Below, piece by piece: positions 1 through 12,390 of a DNA stretch of 64,000 nt. The notes beneath the pieces were generated by a model. The model worked only from the letters and a program-made list of their open reading frames with translations, searched no databases and was not told the DNA's origin. The stretch covers positions 17,553,821 to 17,617,820 of the forward strand of contig NC_092578.1 of the NCBI RefSeq assembly GCF_037975245.1, given 5' to 3'. A program made the position numbers and the translations under genes. The stretch is from Apostichopus japonicus. Its lineage: Eukaryota; Echinodermata; Holothuroidea; Aspidochirotida; Stichopodidae. The first letter of the stretch is position 1. Every line of letters starts with the position of its first letter.

Positions 1-92
1 ACCTGTGAATTTGAGGTTGACTTGGCACACTTTGACAAGTGTATAACTATTATTACCATTTCCCCTTACAACTGACACCTCTCTCACCGCCT

Positions 93-213
93 CCCCCATC
101 CTCTCCCCTCCCCCATCCTCTCCCCTCCCCCATCCTCTCCCCTCCCCCATCCTCTCCCCTCCCCCATCCTCTCCCCTCCCCCATCCTCTCCCCTCCCCCA
201 TCCTCTCCACTCC
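93..213. repeat. 17-bp pyrimidine minisatellite, about 7 copies
   Basis: About seven head-to-tail copies of a 17-bp unit built around CCATCCTCTCCCCTCCC, nearly identical to each other. One strand is almost pure pyrimidine. The apparent open frame across it (Ser/Pro-rich) is a by-product of the repeat and has no gene-like flanks. Confidence 0.9.
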
Positions 214-544
214 AGTCAATCCAATCACATCTTGGTTATATCTTTCTGCTGGTGAGTTTGTTTAGTACATCTTTATTTATATATATCGCCCCTGATTCAT
301 GGTATATATAATGCTAGGGAATGGAACTCTTTACAATGCATATTAGGAACTCTCCATCTGTCTATAGTTTTAAGAAATCTCTGAAGACTAATTGTTCTAA
401 GTATAAGTGTGTATGTATGTATGTATGTGTATTTCTTTGTACACTCTATGGTACACTCTTTGGGGGTGTGAATAGCGTTCTAAATGGCATGGTTAATAAT
501 AAAAATAATGATGCATAACTACAACAACTTGAATCTTATTTCAG

Positions 545-658
545 ACTCGGCGCTGTAAATCGCGTGGTCACCTGCTCCGTGAAAAGACGAAGATCTCGGC
601 CGGTTGGAAGCAGCTGGGCTGGGAAAGGAGCGTGCCTTCAGGATTTTGTCAGATATAA
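545..658 (+). CDS. possible 3'-terminal exon of an unidentified plus-strand gene
   Basis: A pyrimidine-rich tract ending in TTATTTCAG at 544 is followed by a distinctly GC-richer block of about 115 nt in AT-rich surroundings, then stop codons. Two frames stay open after the acceptor: one begins TRRCKSRGHLLREK and stops at TAA 656-658, the other begins LGAVNRVVTCSVKRRR and stops at TGA 660-662. The incoming exon lies off the left edge, so the phase cannot be fixed. I do not recognise either peptide. A non-coding exon or a chance acceptor is also possible; an AATAAA near 1677 is a weak candidate poly(A) signal. Confidence 0.3.
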   Translation, partial: TRRCKSRGHLLREKTKISAGWKQLGWERSVPSGFCQI

Positions 659-740
659 GTGACATCCTTCAAAATTTTTAGCCCTTTCTAACAATTGCTC
701 CCAAAACCAGTCAGCAGTTGTAACAGCAATATCTTTTCAA

Positions 741-1096
741 CTGAATTTTGAACATCTCTTCAATTTCCTCATTTTTCTACATTTTACACATATCATACCA
801 CCTGTTTGCAGTTGTGCTTGAAAGTGTTAACCTTGTAAAACTAATTTAGTTGAAATTGTAACGCCTTGCCCTTATAGAACAAAAGTATCAGCGTAAGAGA
901 CCCAATTAACGACCAAACTGAATTAAGAACATCTCTTAGATTTCCTCATGTTAACATTTTACACGTATCATACCACCTGTTTGCAGGGTTTCAACAGTTG
1001 TGCTTAAAAGTGGTAACCTTGTAAAACTAATTTTGTAGAAATTGTAACGTCTTGCCCTATCAGAACAAAAGTATCATCATAAGAGTCCCGATTAAG
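741..1096. repeat. two-copy tandem duplication, about 180 bp each
   Basis: The block at about 741-913 is repeated at about 918-1096. Shared segments include ATCATACCACCTGTTTGCAG, ACCTTGTAAAACTAATTT and AGAACAAAAGTATCA, with scattered substitutions and a small insertion in copy 2. No coding content seen. Confidence 0.8.
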
Positions 1097-1099
1097 TTC

Positions 1100-4000
1100 A
1101 AAAACTATTTATTGACTAAATGTTGTCATTACTGTATTTTTAGCTTTTTTCTAGGTCCTGTCCTTCATCACAATTTTACGATTTTTCACTGAGCACTTAC
1201 GATTATAGTGTTCAGACTGTGCCAAGAAATGTCAAGTGTAGAAAGTGTCTTTAATTAACAAAGTTCCCGGCCACAGATGTGCCTTAGATGTCTTAGTCCA
1301 GTTGGACAAACTGTCGTGTCGGGTTAACTTGACATGTACACCAATTGCAAGCACACCCTCTGACAATCGTGAGTATCCAAATATTAATAATAGCAACCAA
1401 TCAATCACTTTAAAGAAATATATTGTTTTTTCAGTCAAGATCTTTGAATCAAACGTGTCTGGCTTAGAAGAACATGACTATCAAAGCAAACTATGCTAGC
1501 TCACTGATCATGAATGCTAAACACTAATCTCGCTATACTCTCTCAGAGCTATTTCAGTACAATGGGTGCGACAATTACACGCACACCTCGTAACACTCTG
1601 AACACACTTGAAAAGTAGAAGGGTTGGTAAACGCCAGCATTTATCCATGATCAGTATATGGATAGCAAAAATGTAAATAAATGTAAATAGATGTTTAAAT
1701 TGTATAATCTATATCAATGATGGAAGCTATATTTTATCTTTTTTTTTTTTTTAATATATCCACTTTGCCAGGATCCATCATTACATTAAGTGTCGAAAAT
1801 CGCGACATTCGTTTTAAATTTAATGGGGAAAAAATGATAGTTTTTGAAAAAAATGGTGAATTTTAAAATAATTGCTTGCGGTTGGTTTATGGCCATCTTT
1901 TAGGTGCTTTGAAGAAGGGGAAAAAAATTGTAATTTTTGTACATTTTGGAAGGTTCTTTTGAGGTAAGATTTTTTAATAAAAGTGATGAAAGACACTTTA
2001 TATTTGTATAGAAAATAAAAGTTTTGTTTTCGTTTTTAAGGTCTAACAACACAAGTAACTGTAAGAGGTATTTATTCATAGGATTATAAAATGTTAACAG
2101 AAGAAAAAGAACAGGAATATCATATATATGAGTGTGTAACAGTTTTTGTTGGGCTGCATGGTGGGTAACAGTTTCATGATGCATTCTGGTACGAAAATGG
2201 GAGATTCATCAATTTAAATTCCGCCAATGCATATTTCGCCTATATGTATTTTGTATTCTACGCATGTCACTTTTGAGCGATATGCATAAAATTCAGAGAG
2301 GTTTTTTGACAAAAACTGCCATAGCTCAAACTGCAAAATAGATTAGTTATCAAAGTTTTTGTTAAGTTATATGCAAGAAGTATTTGAAGAATTAAGAAGT
2401 ATCGTCAGTGTAAGAGCCAACTCACAAACATGCAAGAGTATTGGGATGGAAAATGAATAGGTCTGGATGGCTGGAGATGGTTTTACAATATTTATTTGTC
2501 GCCTAGAAACCACGTTGTGTGCACGGTTTGTAGTCGGACATATTGAGTAGATATCAAATGCAATAGTAATAATTCTAATAACTATCTGCAGGGTTTTATC
2601 TTCACTTTATTTATGAAATGTTGTTTTCACACAAACATGTTTTCATTAATTTATATATGTCAGCTACACAAATGCATTTAATTTGCACCCCTCTGTTGAT
2701 TCTGGACGTTGATGAAGATCCACCATAAAAGTATTGTTCATCCTGATATGCAAGGTAACCCTCATGCAAGGTTGGGTTGATAAAGGTTATTTGGTTCATA
2801 TTCAAGAACTACAGTGGTACACAGAAAGCCTGTACCAGTAGCTCTCTCTCTCTCTGGTTGGTCTGCAGTTTTTGGAGAATTGATATGGTAGTATTATATA
2901 AAACATCTGAGTGGTGCTCTGTCCTACCCATCATGCAAAGGTTGGATGTGGTTTTTGGTGCATTAAACACAGATGCAAGAATTCCCTTTTTATTTTTTTA
3001 TTAATTAAGTTGTCACTTATCAGTTTGTGTACTTAAACCTCCTTTTAAGTACATTAAAATCATGAAACTTATAGAATTTCTATTGAAACTAAGTTAAATA
3101 TGTCACACTATTTTTGGTAGGCTTTTTTGTAAGGTATCTTTTTCCCGGCTGAGACATATTTTCATTTGGTTTATGAAAATGAGCACAAAAGTGTTTTTTT
3201 TATATAACAGTAAAACTGTGCTGTGGATAATTGGCAATAACTGCTTATAATGTTATTCTACTCCCGTTCTTTTGTTCTTTAGGATCTTTTTTTGTTCTTT
3301 CTTTTCTTAGAATTTTCAGCTTTCATTTGACCTTTCTCATCCTTTGTCTTTCTTTTCTTATTTCTTTTCTTTTTTTCTGTCTGTTAATTTAAATCTAAGT
3401 TATAGTGTAAAGGACTCAATTGAAAAGTGTAGGGTCACAAACTTGCAAGTGAGGGAAAGGTCACCAAATGTGCTAAAAAAAGTAAAAGATCAGAAAATGG
3501 TGACAAATTATTATGCATCATATTCATATACATACACAAAGTTGTTTTGCTATTTTGTTCCAGTGTGTTCTATCCTATACAAAATGAATAAATGCATTAA
3601 AATGTATTTTAAGTATGTAGGATAAGTATCTTAATAAAACTGGAATATATATAGCTCTTGCAATGCATGCATATCTATTTTTATGTACATTTTAAAGTTT
3701 TCATTGGGGAAAGTTAACTTGTGAAATAAACTTTATGAAAATACCATTAAAAAAAAAACGTTATAAATACTAGTTTTTGTGTTGAGATGTTTACAAGCAA
3801 CTGAAAACAGACTAAGGCATATGTCACTAACAGTGACAATTCTAGTTCTGAACAGGCTCAACACAATAGAAACATGATAAAGCATGTTTAACAACACCAG
3901 GGTAGCCAGTGGAGGGGTGCAGATTGGGAGGAGATTGAAAATGTGCACCATGGCTTCCCCTATTATTTTCAGACCAATTTATTCAAAAAGGCCTCATAAT

Positions 4001-6850
4001 TCAGCAATATGAAATCCAATTTTGTTTCAATTGTATAACATACATGCAAACTGATCGGATGAGGTGTGGGCAGGAGAGGGGGGGGGGGGGTTAGGAGCCA
4101 TTCTAGTATATTTCCGTACCATGACTAGTGTTGATGGACTTGGACTAGAGTCCCACTTTAGTTGCTTCTTTTGTGGACTTGCAGTGTGACATTGACTTGC
4201 AGGTAAATGACTTTGTGGTTTCACTTGTAATAAAATGATAAAATCAAATGACTTAATATGACTAGACTTGCCATAAAACCAAATGATTTGTGCTTTTGAA
4301 TCGACCAATGACTTGGTGACAACGCTATGACCAATATACTGCTCTCTATTTCTCTATATAGTCCCTTAAATTCTCTCTGCTTCAATATCAACAGCTGCAA
4401 ATTCAAATCCACGAAGCTATTTAAAAGTATAGGCTACTATGTCCATATGCTCTACTTGACCCAGTTTCTAAATTAGATCGTAATTTTATTTGTTCTCGAC
4501 TATAAAGTGAGAACAGATGGTCAGGAAACAAATAAAATCAACATTCAGGGTTTGTATGTTTTCTTTTACATTCCAGACGACAGCCAAAACTTCAATGGCT
4601 TTTTTTTTTTTTTGGCATTGGGTTGTAATTTTATACGAAATTTGAATTTGCACTATTGCTGACCAAGGCATGAAAATATTTCCACATAATTGGATATACT
4701 CCCCTCGATAAAATTAGTAAAAGATCTTTTTTGGGTTACGATCGGTAGGCATTTGGCCAGTTTCCTAAATCATTCCATCCAATTCAAAAGTTTTCTCAAA
4801 CAACTTTTAAATTTAATTTTAAATTATTTCAATTGCAAAGTGTTGAAGTTTATGCCTGATTTCTGTGTCATTGCCTGTGTGATTTTGATGGACTAAAATA
4901 ACAAACTATGTTTTGGATGCTGTCACTGTGGTCTTAATATTGTATCACCAGATTTTGACAAAAGTACATATGTTCTTGCATTTTTAACATTTAATGGGTG
5001 CCTGGGATGGGTGGGGTAAGGAGTAAGAGGGTTGAATCTAGCTGGGGGTTGTGGCAGGCACAAACATTGAGCAAAATTATGCATGGGACAGGGACATGTG
5101 ACTATGATTTAACAGTTCAAACCACAAATTTACCTCAACATTTTATTACCCAGAAAATGGATATTCTATCCATTCTGTACTATTTAATTCCAGTTGCAAA
5201 AGTTTTCAAGAAGATGGCATTTTTTTACTACAAAATATTTCAATTGCACAACAAAAGTGACTTTTGTCTTAGACAAAAGTGACTTTTGTCTTAATGACAA
5301 AGATGGTACTTTTCATTGAACAAAAGGGGAACCACATAGGAGATTCCAGAAGTAAAAGGAAACTAACACTGAATACTGTTTAAAAGCAGTGGCATGCACA
5401 AAAAGGAAGAGGGGCAGGGAAACCATGCCCACCTCCCTCCCCCCCCCACCTCAATCATCAGTCAAGGGTAATACCTTCAGTCAGGGGATAATTTTACAAT
5501 TCAGTTAAAGAAGAAAACCACCATACCACAGGGCCAAAGACCATAAAAAGGCCATAAAGGTTCATGCCCCTACCCAAAATCAGTCTGGGAATTTAGAATT
5601 CTCACTCCCTCCCCCCCCCCCCCCAAGTCCCTCTTTGAAATCCTGTGCACATTTGTGCTTTAAGGTGAATTGTATCCCAAAATAGCCACATAATAACAGT
5701 TATAATAATAATAAAAATAAAAATTAATAAAACCTCAATCGGAACTTTTTCAGTCTGTTTAATAAATTATTGCTTTTTTTACATCATTTTGGCGCAAATC
5801 TGAAACCGGTACAGCTGTGATCTAAAACAGCCAATCAATATTTTTTAACGAACATTGTACTTAATTGTTCAGACCAACAGGTTTTGCAACTGTAATAGGT
5901 TGTTGTACTGAAGCAATTTCAAACTGATACTGATTGCAATTTCTAATATAGAACTGAACAATAGACAAATGCAACAGAATTGGTGGTAGGCTAGTTTGCT
6001 AGTGGCAGTAATATGTAACAGCTGGTGAACAGGAGGGGCATAAGAGACATGATGCAACTGTTTATTATCAAGCTAGAATGATATTTATGCCAGAATTTTA
6101 TGCCCTAAAACATTTTCTTACTCAATTAAAAAATTGTTTTTGGTTTGTTTTATGCTGTAAAATAAAAAGGAAGACACACAAACAATCAAATTATGATAAA
6201 ATCAATTTAATTTGGAAATTGCAGACAACAACCATATACAATACATGACAATGACCTTCCTACCTTTTGTTTACCAGATCAAAAACAGACAAAAATGGAG
6301 AAAAAAGGACATAAAAATTAAAGAACAAAGAGATATGACATTTCACATTTTGCTGATGAATAATATTTGTATGTAATTAACCGATTGATGACCAAAGGAA
6401 ATGATGATATTTTTTTGAGAGACATTTGAGCATTACTCATTGATAAACCTTCTTATTTGATATTCCTTATTGATTGTATTTGTGATGATTCTGTAACAAA
6501 TAACATTCAAAGGTTATCAAAGTAAAAACTTAATAACTTAAAAGCGAAGTACTTGTAGAAAAGGACAAAAGAGGTATGTATACACTCATTTTAAGAAGCC
6601 TCTATCCCAACAGTGTTATGTACCTTCAAATTTGATTTCCAACTTTTTATAGTCAAAATAATAAATCAGTATAAAAAATGAGTACATCCATGTTAGCAGT
6701 AATTTCTGAAAGAACTTTTCGAAAATAATTGTCCTTTTAATTCAATTATGACAATTATGAAAAGAAAAAAGGACTAATTATAGCTTAAAACAGATTTACT
6801 GTGAGTCTTCACTCATCCGTTCTAATTTTCTATCATAATGATGACACAAG
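1100..6850. other. non-coding stretch, no supported gene
   Basis: AT-rich DNA with homopolymer runs (poly-G near 4080-4090, poly-C near 5440 and 5610). At about 5250-5292 a short palindromic motif, ACAAAAGTGACTTTTGT, occurs twice. Short open frames here show no flanking splice signals, domains or base-composition change. Confidence 0.6.
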
Positions 6851-6869
6851 CTTGTACTTGCTATACAGG

Positions 6870-7125
6870 ATTTGTACTCATACTGGTACTTGGGGTAATT
6901 TGGAAATCTGGTAGTACTTATAGTACTTACATGATTAAGTACTCGTACTCACACTAAGAACCTTCAATTGTACTCAAACCACAGTGGATGATAGCTGTAC
7001 TCATACTGGTACTCGGGATATTTGGAAATATAGTATCAGGTACTTATAGTACTACAACATGATTAAGTACTCATACACTAAGAACCTTTAACTTGCACTC
7101 AGTCATACCAGGGGAGATTGTAGCC
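6870..7125. repeat. two-copy tandem duplication, about 130 bp
   Basis: Two diverged copies share TACTGGTACT, TTTGGAAAT, ACATGATTAAGTACTC and ACTAAGAACCTT. The internal sequence is dominated by TACT/AGTA words. No coding content. Confidence 0.75.
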
Positions 7126-7159
7126 ATACTCATGCTGCTGTACAAACACTTCAAGCCGT

Positions 7160-7169
7160 TTATATATAT

Positions 7170-7218
<49 letters not shown>

Positions 7219-7349
7219 CACATACATATATATACATACATATATATACATACATTATATATATATATATATATATATATAAATATATATATATACATAT
7301 ATATATATACACATACATATATATACATACATATATATACATACATTAT

Positions 7350-7383
<34 letters not shown>
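7160..7383. repeat. TA / TATACATA microsatellite block
   Basis: Uninterrupted (TA)n alternating with TACATA units over about 220 bp. Long Tyr/Ile open frames in both directions are artefacts of the repeat. Confidence 0.9.
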
Positions 7384-7410
7384 ACACCGGTTCGAATCCC
7401 GGTGAAGTTT
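7384..7410 (+). repeat. tRNA T-arm / B-box fragment, probable SINE remnant
   Basis: CCGGTTCGAATCCCGG forms a perfect T-stem and loop and matches the RNA polymerase III B-box consensus GGTTCGANNCC. There is no A box, acceptor stem or anticodon arm upstream, only TA repeats, so it is not a tRNA gene. It is followed by unique sequence to about 7450 and then another (TA)n run, as in the 3' body and tail of a tRNA-derived SINE. Confidence 0.55.
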
Positions 7411-7448
7411 TTTCACTGTTCTTGACTTTCCAACTCATTACCATTTTC

Positions 7449-7451
<3 letters not shown>

Positions 7452-7498
<47 letters not shown>
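7452..7498. repeat. (TA)n microsatellite
   Basis: About 23 TA dinucleotides immediately downstream of the T-arm fragment and its short unique body. Confidence 0.95.
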
Positions 7499-7499
<1 letters not shown>

Positions 7500-7500
<1 letters not shown>

Positions 7501-10500
7501 ATTTCAATATATTGTCATGTGAACAAGAATGTCAGAGGAAAACCTTTCAGGGATTTTTAGCGGAGGATTACGTGAACTCCATTTTGTACACCTTGGTTAA
7601 CAGCATCGAATCAGCATGCACGGCAGTTACTGTTTTTCAAACTGCATCATACCCGCTGCACATTGATTTTCACGAGAGTCCAGTGCCTCATAGCACATTA
7701 TCTAAGACTTAACCCAATAAATCATACATACCACACAACAGGTGAACAACTCTTTGAAACCACCGGGGACACTTAAAGACAGGTTTGAGATTGCAGGGGT
7801 TGCGGATAGGAGGCGGGGATAGGATTCAGGCCACTGTCAGTGGTGTTAAAATTGCTTTAGACATTATTGGCCAGCCACACGCCCTCTTCTCTCAACCCCA
7901 CCCACTTTTGGCAGTGGGCAGGCCCCTGTCGAAAGCCTAGCCTATCACATCAGAACATTCATTTCATGCTGTAAGTTGTAATGACAAATGTTCAGGCAAT
8001 GAGAGAAAAAAAACCACTATTGAATGCAGAAGAGTTTAACTGACTTTACAGTACATTGTACGTGCCTTTACATCTATGGAGCAAATTCTGCCAACATGTC
8101 GGTCACTTGAAAGTGGAATTGTTATTGACGCATCTGCACGAGCTATAATTCTTGTGGTTAAAACTCATCTGGAAAATCCATATAATTTTTCATTTTATTT
8201 GATCGAATGGATTGTAAATCTCGACTGAAGTTATTATGTCTAAAGTACCAGATATATGTTTTTATCTTAAATGAAAAGTAAATACATTTCGTGAAATATG
8301 CAGTATAGCAGGGATTTTCAATTTATACTTTATACGAAGCATAAAGAAATATTCATAAGAGCAAAGAGACAGAAAAAATATAAATATATATAATCCGGAT
8401 TATGAGATTATATACAATTCGTTCTGTAGGGCTAAAGTTGGGCACTCTAGCCTTAAAATGTACCATATTGGCACATTTTTTTTAGGTATATAAATATCTG
8501 CGGTACATCAAAGATGATATTATGCATATAATTCCACGATGACAACGTTTGTCTAAAACTTAAGTCAACAGACATTGAATTGAACATCACCGCATATCTA
8601 TTTGTTGTTCGATAAATCTGTATGCGTAACCCAAAATCGACTCCGCCCATCTATAACATCCAGCTGGTACAAATTGTGTATATAGATTTTTTTTCTATAA
8701 AAGTACAGAAAATAGATTTTGTATTTCCATACACAACAAATTGTTCACCTACTTTATTGTACCACTTTATTGTATTTTTCTTCTCCAAAGTAGAATTATT
8801 CTCCTGTTTCAGACGTTAAATGGAAGTTATCTTTCAACAAGATTCTTTCAGGATAACCGTTGCAACATAATATTGATGCTATGCACAAAGCTCACCATTA
8901 CCTTACTTTTAAAGACGCATCAATTAAATACACATTTTTTTTACCTTCATCTCGTACACACTCCATTCTAATATTGATGTCATAATTCTGGGTCAATTTC
9001 TCCCCAACATGATTATATAGTAAAGGAATTAATATATTAATTTTCTCTCTTTACCACAAAAATATTTTTTTTAAAACATTTACACACTATCTTAATGAGC
9101 CATAAAGAATATATATCGAAAATTATAAAATCTTCGCAAGCACTCCGTGAAAAATATTCCAAAATTCTCTTTAAGTTTCAACTATTTTAAATTACCATCA
9201 CGATTGTAGTCGTTTTCAGCTTCGGAAAATGGCCTTTATATATCCATCCCATCACACTGACAGCTCACGATTTGGAACTACTCTTGGCTTCCACTTTCAA
9301 ATTTTATCAAATGAAACCAAAGTCACCTCAGTCTAACACTGTAATCGATCAAAGCTTGGATGTTAAGACAAAGTCGAAAGACTTGGTTAAGCTTTTTTGC
9401 TCATTCCACAAACTGAAAAGACATCTTTTGTTTCATCCACAAAGTGAAGGTTTATGAGTAATACCCATTCAATGTCATCAAAACTTTTTTTTCTCATTCA
9501 AAAACTTGAAAAGACAGTTGTTTATCATTCAACAAAGTGGAGGCTTATTTGGTAACAGCATTCAATGCTATCACCCAGGCTATCATTTTCACTTTGGTAG
9601 TGAACTGATCATGCATAAAATCTTTCAAATTAAATCATCCCTGCATGTTGACATTCATTTTTGTATCGAAAGAAACTTGACTTGTCTTGAAACTAAAGAA
9701 GTTATTTTGCATCGTTACAAGGTAGATCAGTGTAGAACAGTATTAAAAAAAAAAGAAGAAAAAAAGAAGGAAATTCAAGGCAAGATAAAAACTTGTACAG
9801 AGAATGTGCAAAGTATCTCTATCGTTTACACACACACAGCTTACTTATATTCTATGACTGGTACAGTTAAGTCTGTCAAAAAATCACTTACATCCTACTG
9901 TAGATGCTTGTCGAGTTAGAATTAACCGAGGTACACAATTGCCTATCTCCAATAAAACTAGGGACACTCCTTATTAGAGATGTATGACCCAGGAATAATT
10001 CCTTAAAGATATGCTATATTAGCCCCAAATATGCTAGATATTCAAATATGGTCACCTTTGGTCAAAATTCTTAAACTATTTTGATTACAACCTTTGAGGA
10101 CATTTTCCTCACTGGGACATTCAGTCATCTTACAGTGTGTTCCTTAAAAATGTCTGAGAACAATTTGGAGAGTAAAGACCTCCAGGAAAGTACTTTTTGA
10201 CACTTCTAGCAATTATAGCGTGCTATAATTTAGGCCTATACAAACTACCTTAAAGTCCTGCTACATAATAGCTTGTTTTCCTTGAAACCTTTTAAATTCA
10301 TGCCTCATGTCATCAAACCCTAGTGAGCTCTTAAGATACCATATCAAAAAAAAGGACACAGTGGCAAAGAGGGGGGGGGGGGGCTGCAGCATAAATGCAG
10401 CCAGGCAACATAGGGCATATATTGTGCTTCAAGAATGGCTGATCTGCGTAGATAATCTCTTTTGTTTAATATTGATTCGGCTTTGCCTCGGGGAATCATT

Positions 10501-11980
10501 TTAACACCTGGGTATTTCTTTTGTAAACTGTCCCGAGTCGATCCCGATATCTGCTCACCTTTTTAAGTACTTTATCTTTTCCACTTGAACTATATTGTAC
10601 ATACAAAATCTTGGCAAATTCAAGGCAAAGTGCAGCTTGTTTTGCTGACAAGACAAGATTGTTGCCCTTTTATCCGGATCAAGAACTATATTTCAGACAA
10701 GATTTAAAACCATTTGACAAAGAAAATCTACCCAAACAGAAGCATTAGACAAAACCACCAGACAGACAGAAACACCAACACAATAAATAAGTGGAATATA
10801 GATAAATTTCAGATTTCCAAACTATGATTCAAAGAGATTGCTTATAGAAGTAACATTGGACAGATTAACATAAAAGAATAGTTGCATTGTACATGCTGCA
10901 AGGTGCAGAATTCCATTTGGGAAAGTCCACAAGTTAGGGATCCAACATAGCCCCCCTTTTTTTTGGGGGGGGGGCCTGTGCTGGCCATAAGCGAGACATT
11001 ACAGTCAGCTGGATTTGAGCACCCCTTGTTGAGAACTAAGAGTAACAACACAAAATAACATCTATGTGTTTTTGTGCACAACTTGTACATCAAGGCAAAG
11101 TAACTGAGTCCTATGAAATTGCTTAAAAAAATACAACTGGTTGCTTGGTAAACAATGAGCTTGGACATTTAACAAAGAGAAAGCTGGACTCCCTGCCTTT
11201 AAAGAACTGACCCTATCGGACAATACAAAACAACAACGAAATCTTCTTTCAATAGAATAACGATGACATCACATAAATTGTCATTTCTTACAAATCTGCT
11301 CAGAGCTGCCTCACAAAGTACACTCTCAACCCTGTACTCATTAATTAATTAATGGTATGGTGTCACACCCACACCTTTAGAGTATTGCTCCTCCGGTTCC
11401 TTCCCATAAATGGCAAGCCTTAGCCAGGTCTTTGCACCTACTGTATCATCAGTGGTAAACTCAACCATATTCAGGTTTATCATAAAAATCTGATGTAATC
11501 ACAACTTTATGTATTAGTCCGGCACGTATGATTTTAAGTAAGAAGCAACATAAAGACCAAAAAAAAAAAAAGGTACCAATTGGACTATCCCAAAATCTTG
11601 GATGCACATGATACATAAATAAACCCTTCCCCATGAAAACCGCCGTGACCTCAGAATAAAAACGTACCATGAAGGATACAGAATAGCCACGAGGCAGAGC
11701 TACTGTACCCTGCAGTTATAAGGCAAAGGATTTGCAAACTCTGAGTAAAAGGCAAGTTGAACTACCGATATAAACTCTCTTCCACCGATGGAAATACACC
11801 TCTTCGCGTCATGAAAACAAAGAGGACAGAAAGATTAACCGAAACAATCGACCGTCGACGATCCCGCTGTGGAGAGGTCACGATATCTTAATAGAAATCT
11901 TTGACGTGGTCTTTTAATCGAAATGAAAGACCTTGTTGGGCTGGCTATGATTTCTTCATCGTCACTTCCGTATTAATTAT
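7500..11980. other. intergenic stretch, no supported gene
   Basis: AT-rich sequence with poly-G runs near 10370 and 10965. A diverged tandem duplication of about 100 bp (9395-9480 and 9490-9585) shares CTCATTC, AAAAGACA, CAACAAAGTGRAGG and ATTCAATG words; the 137-residue open frame across its second copy has no initiating ATG and no recognisable domain. The 3' UTR of the minus-strand C1GALT1 gene must occupy part of the right end of this stretch, but I cannot place its poly(A) site. Confidence 0.55.
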
Positions 11981-11985
11981 AATCT

Positions 11986-12390
11986 TCACTCTCCACTTTG
12001 AGCGGCATTCTCTTTCCCTCCTCCTTTGGGTGTTTCTTCTTCCTCTCCCGTTTGTTTTTCTTCCTTCTCTTCCGCCTGCTTCTGTTTGGTCAAATCGATC
12101 GCTGCCTCTCCCTCCGTTTTCTTTTTCTCATCTTTGTCTTCCACCTCTACTCCAGTCTCCTTCTTATCATCTTCTCTCTTCTCGTCTGCGACGACGGTCT
12201 CTGCCTTACCTGCGCTGGACTCGGATCCAGTGACCTCCGGAAGACCTACGATGGAGCGGATCTCCGCGGGACAGGAGTAGTAACCGACGCCGAAGGGACG
12301 CATGTGGTATATCATGTACTCTAATTGATACATGATGTTAGGCGCTACGTAGTGAAAGCTGATGGAGAAATCCGAGCAGCACTCAGGACC
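11986..12390 (-). CDS. C1GALT1: C1GALT1-like terminal coding exon (CC motif and charged tail)
   Basis: Acceptor TTTACCCAG ending at 12391; opens with [15 protein letters not shown] as in other T-synthases, then [11 protein letters not shown]. After the family's usual end it continues as a Lys/Glu/Asp/Gly-rich, low-complexity tail ending KENAAQSGE before TGA 11988-11986. The opposite strand shows open frames here that are shadows of this low-complexity stretch. Confidence 0.9.
   Translation of the reverse strand, partial: GPECCSDFSISFHYVAPNIMYQLEYMIYHMRPFGVGYYSCPAEIRSIVGLPEVTGSESSAGKAETVVADEKREDDKKETGVEVEDKDEKKKTEGEAAIDLTKQKQAEEKEEKQTGEEEETPKGGGKENAAQSGE

Noticed and set aside
7071-7425. Open frames of 60-110 codons on both strands rich in Tyr and Ile
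   Set aside because: They are translations of the TA/TATACATA microsatellite.
9506-9919. 137-codon plus-strand open frame
   Set aside because: It starts at TTG, has no recognisable domain, lies in AT-rich repeat-bearing DNA and has no splice neighbours.
11901-12324. Plus-strand Ser/Phe/Leu-rich open frames
   Set aside because: They are antisense shadows of the C1GALT1-like low-complexity tail, with no ATG context or splice support.
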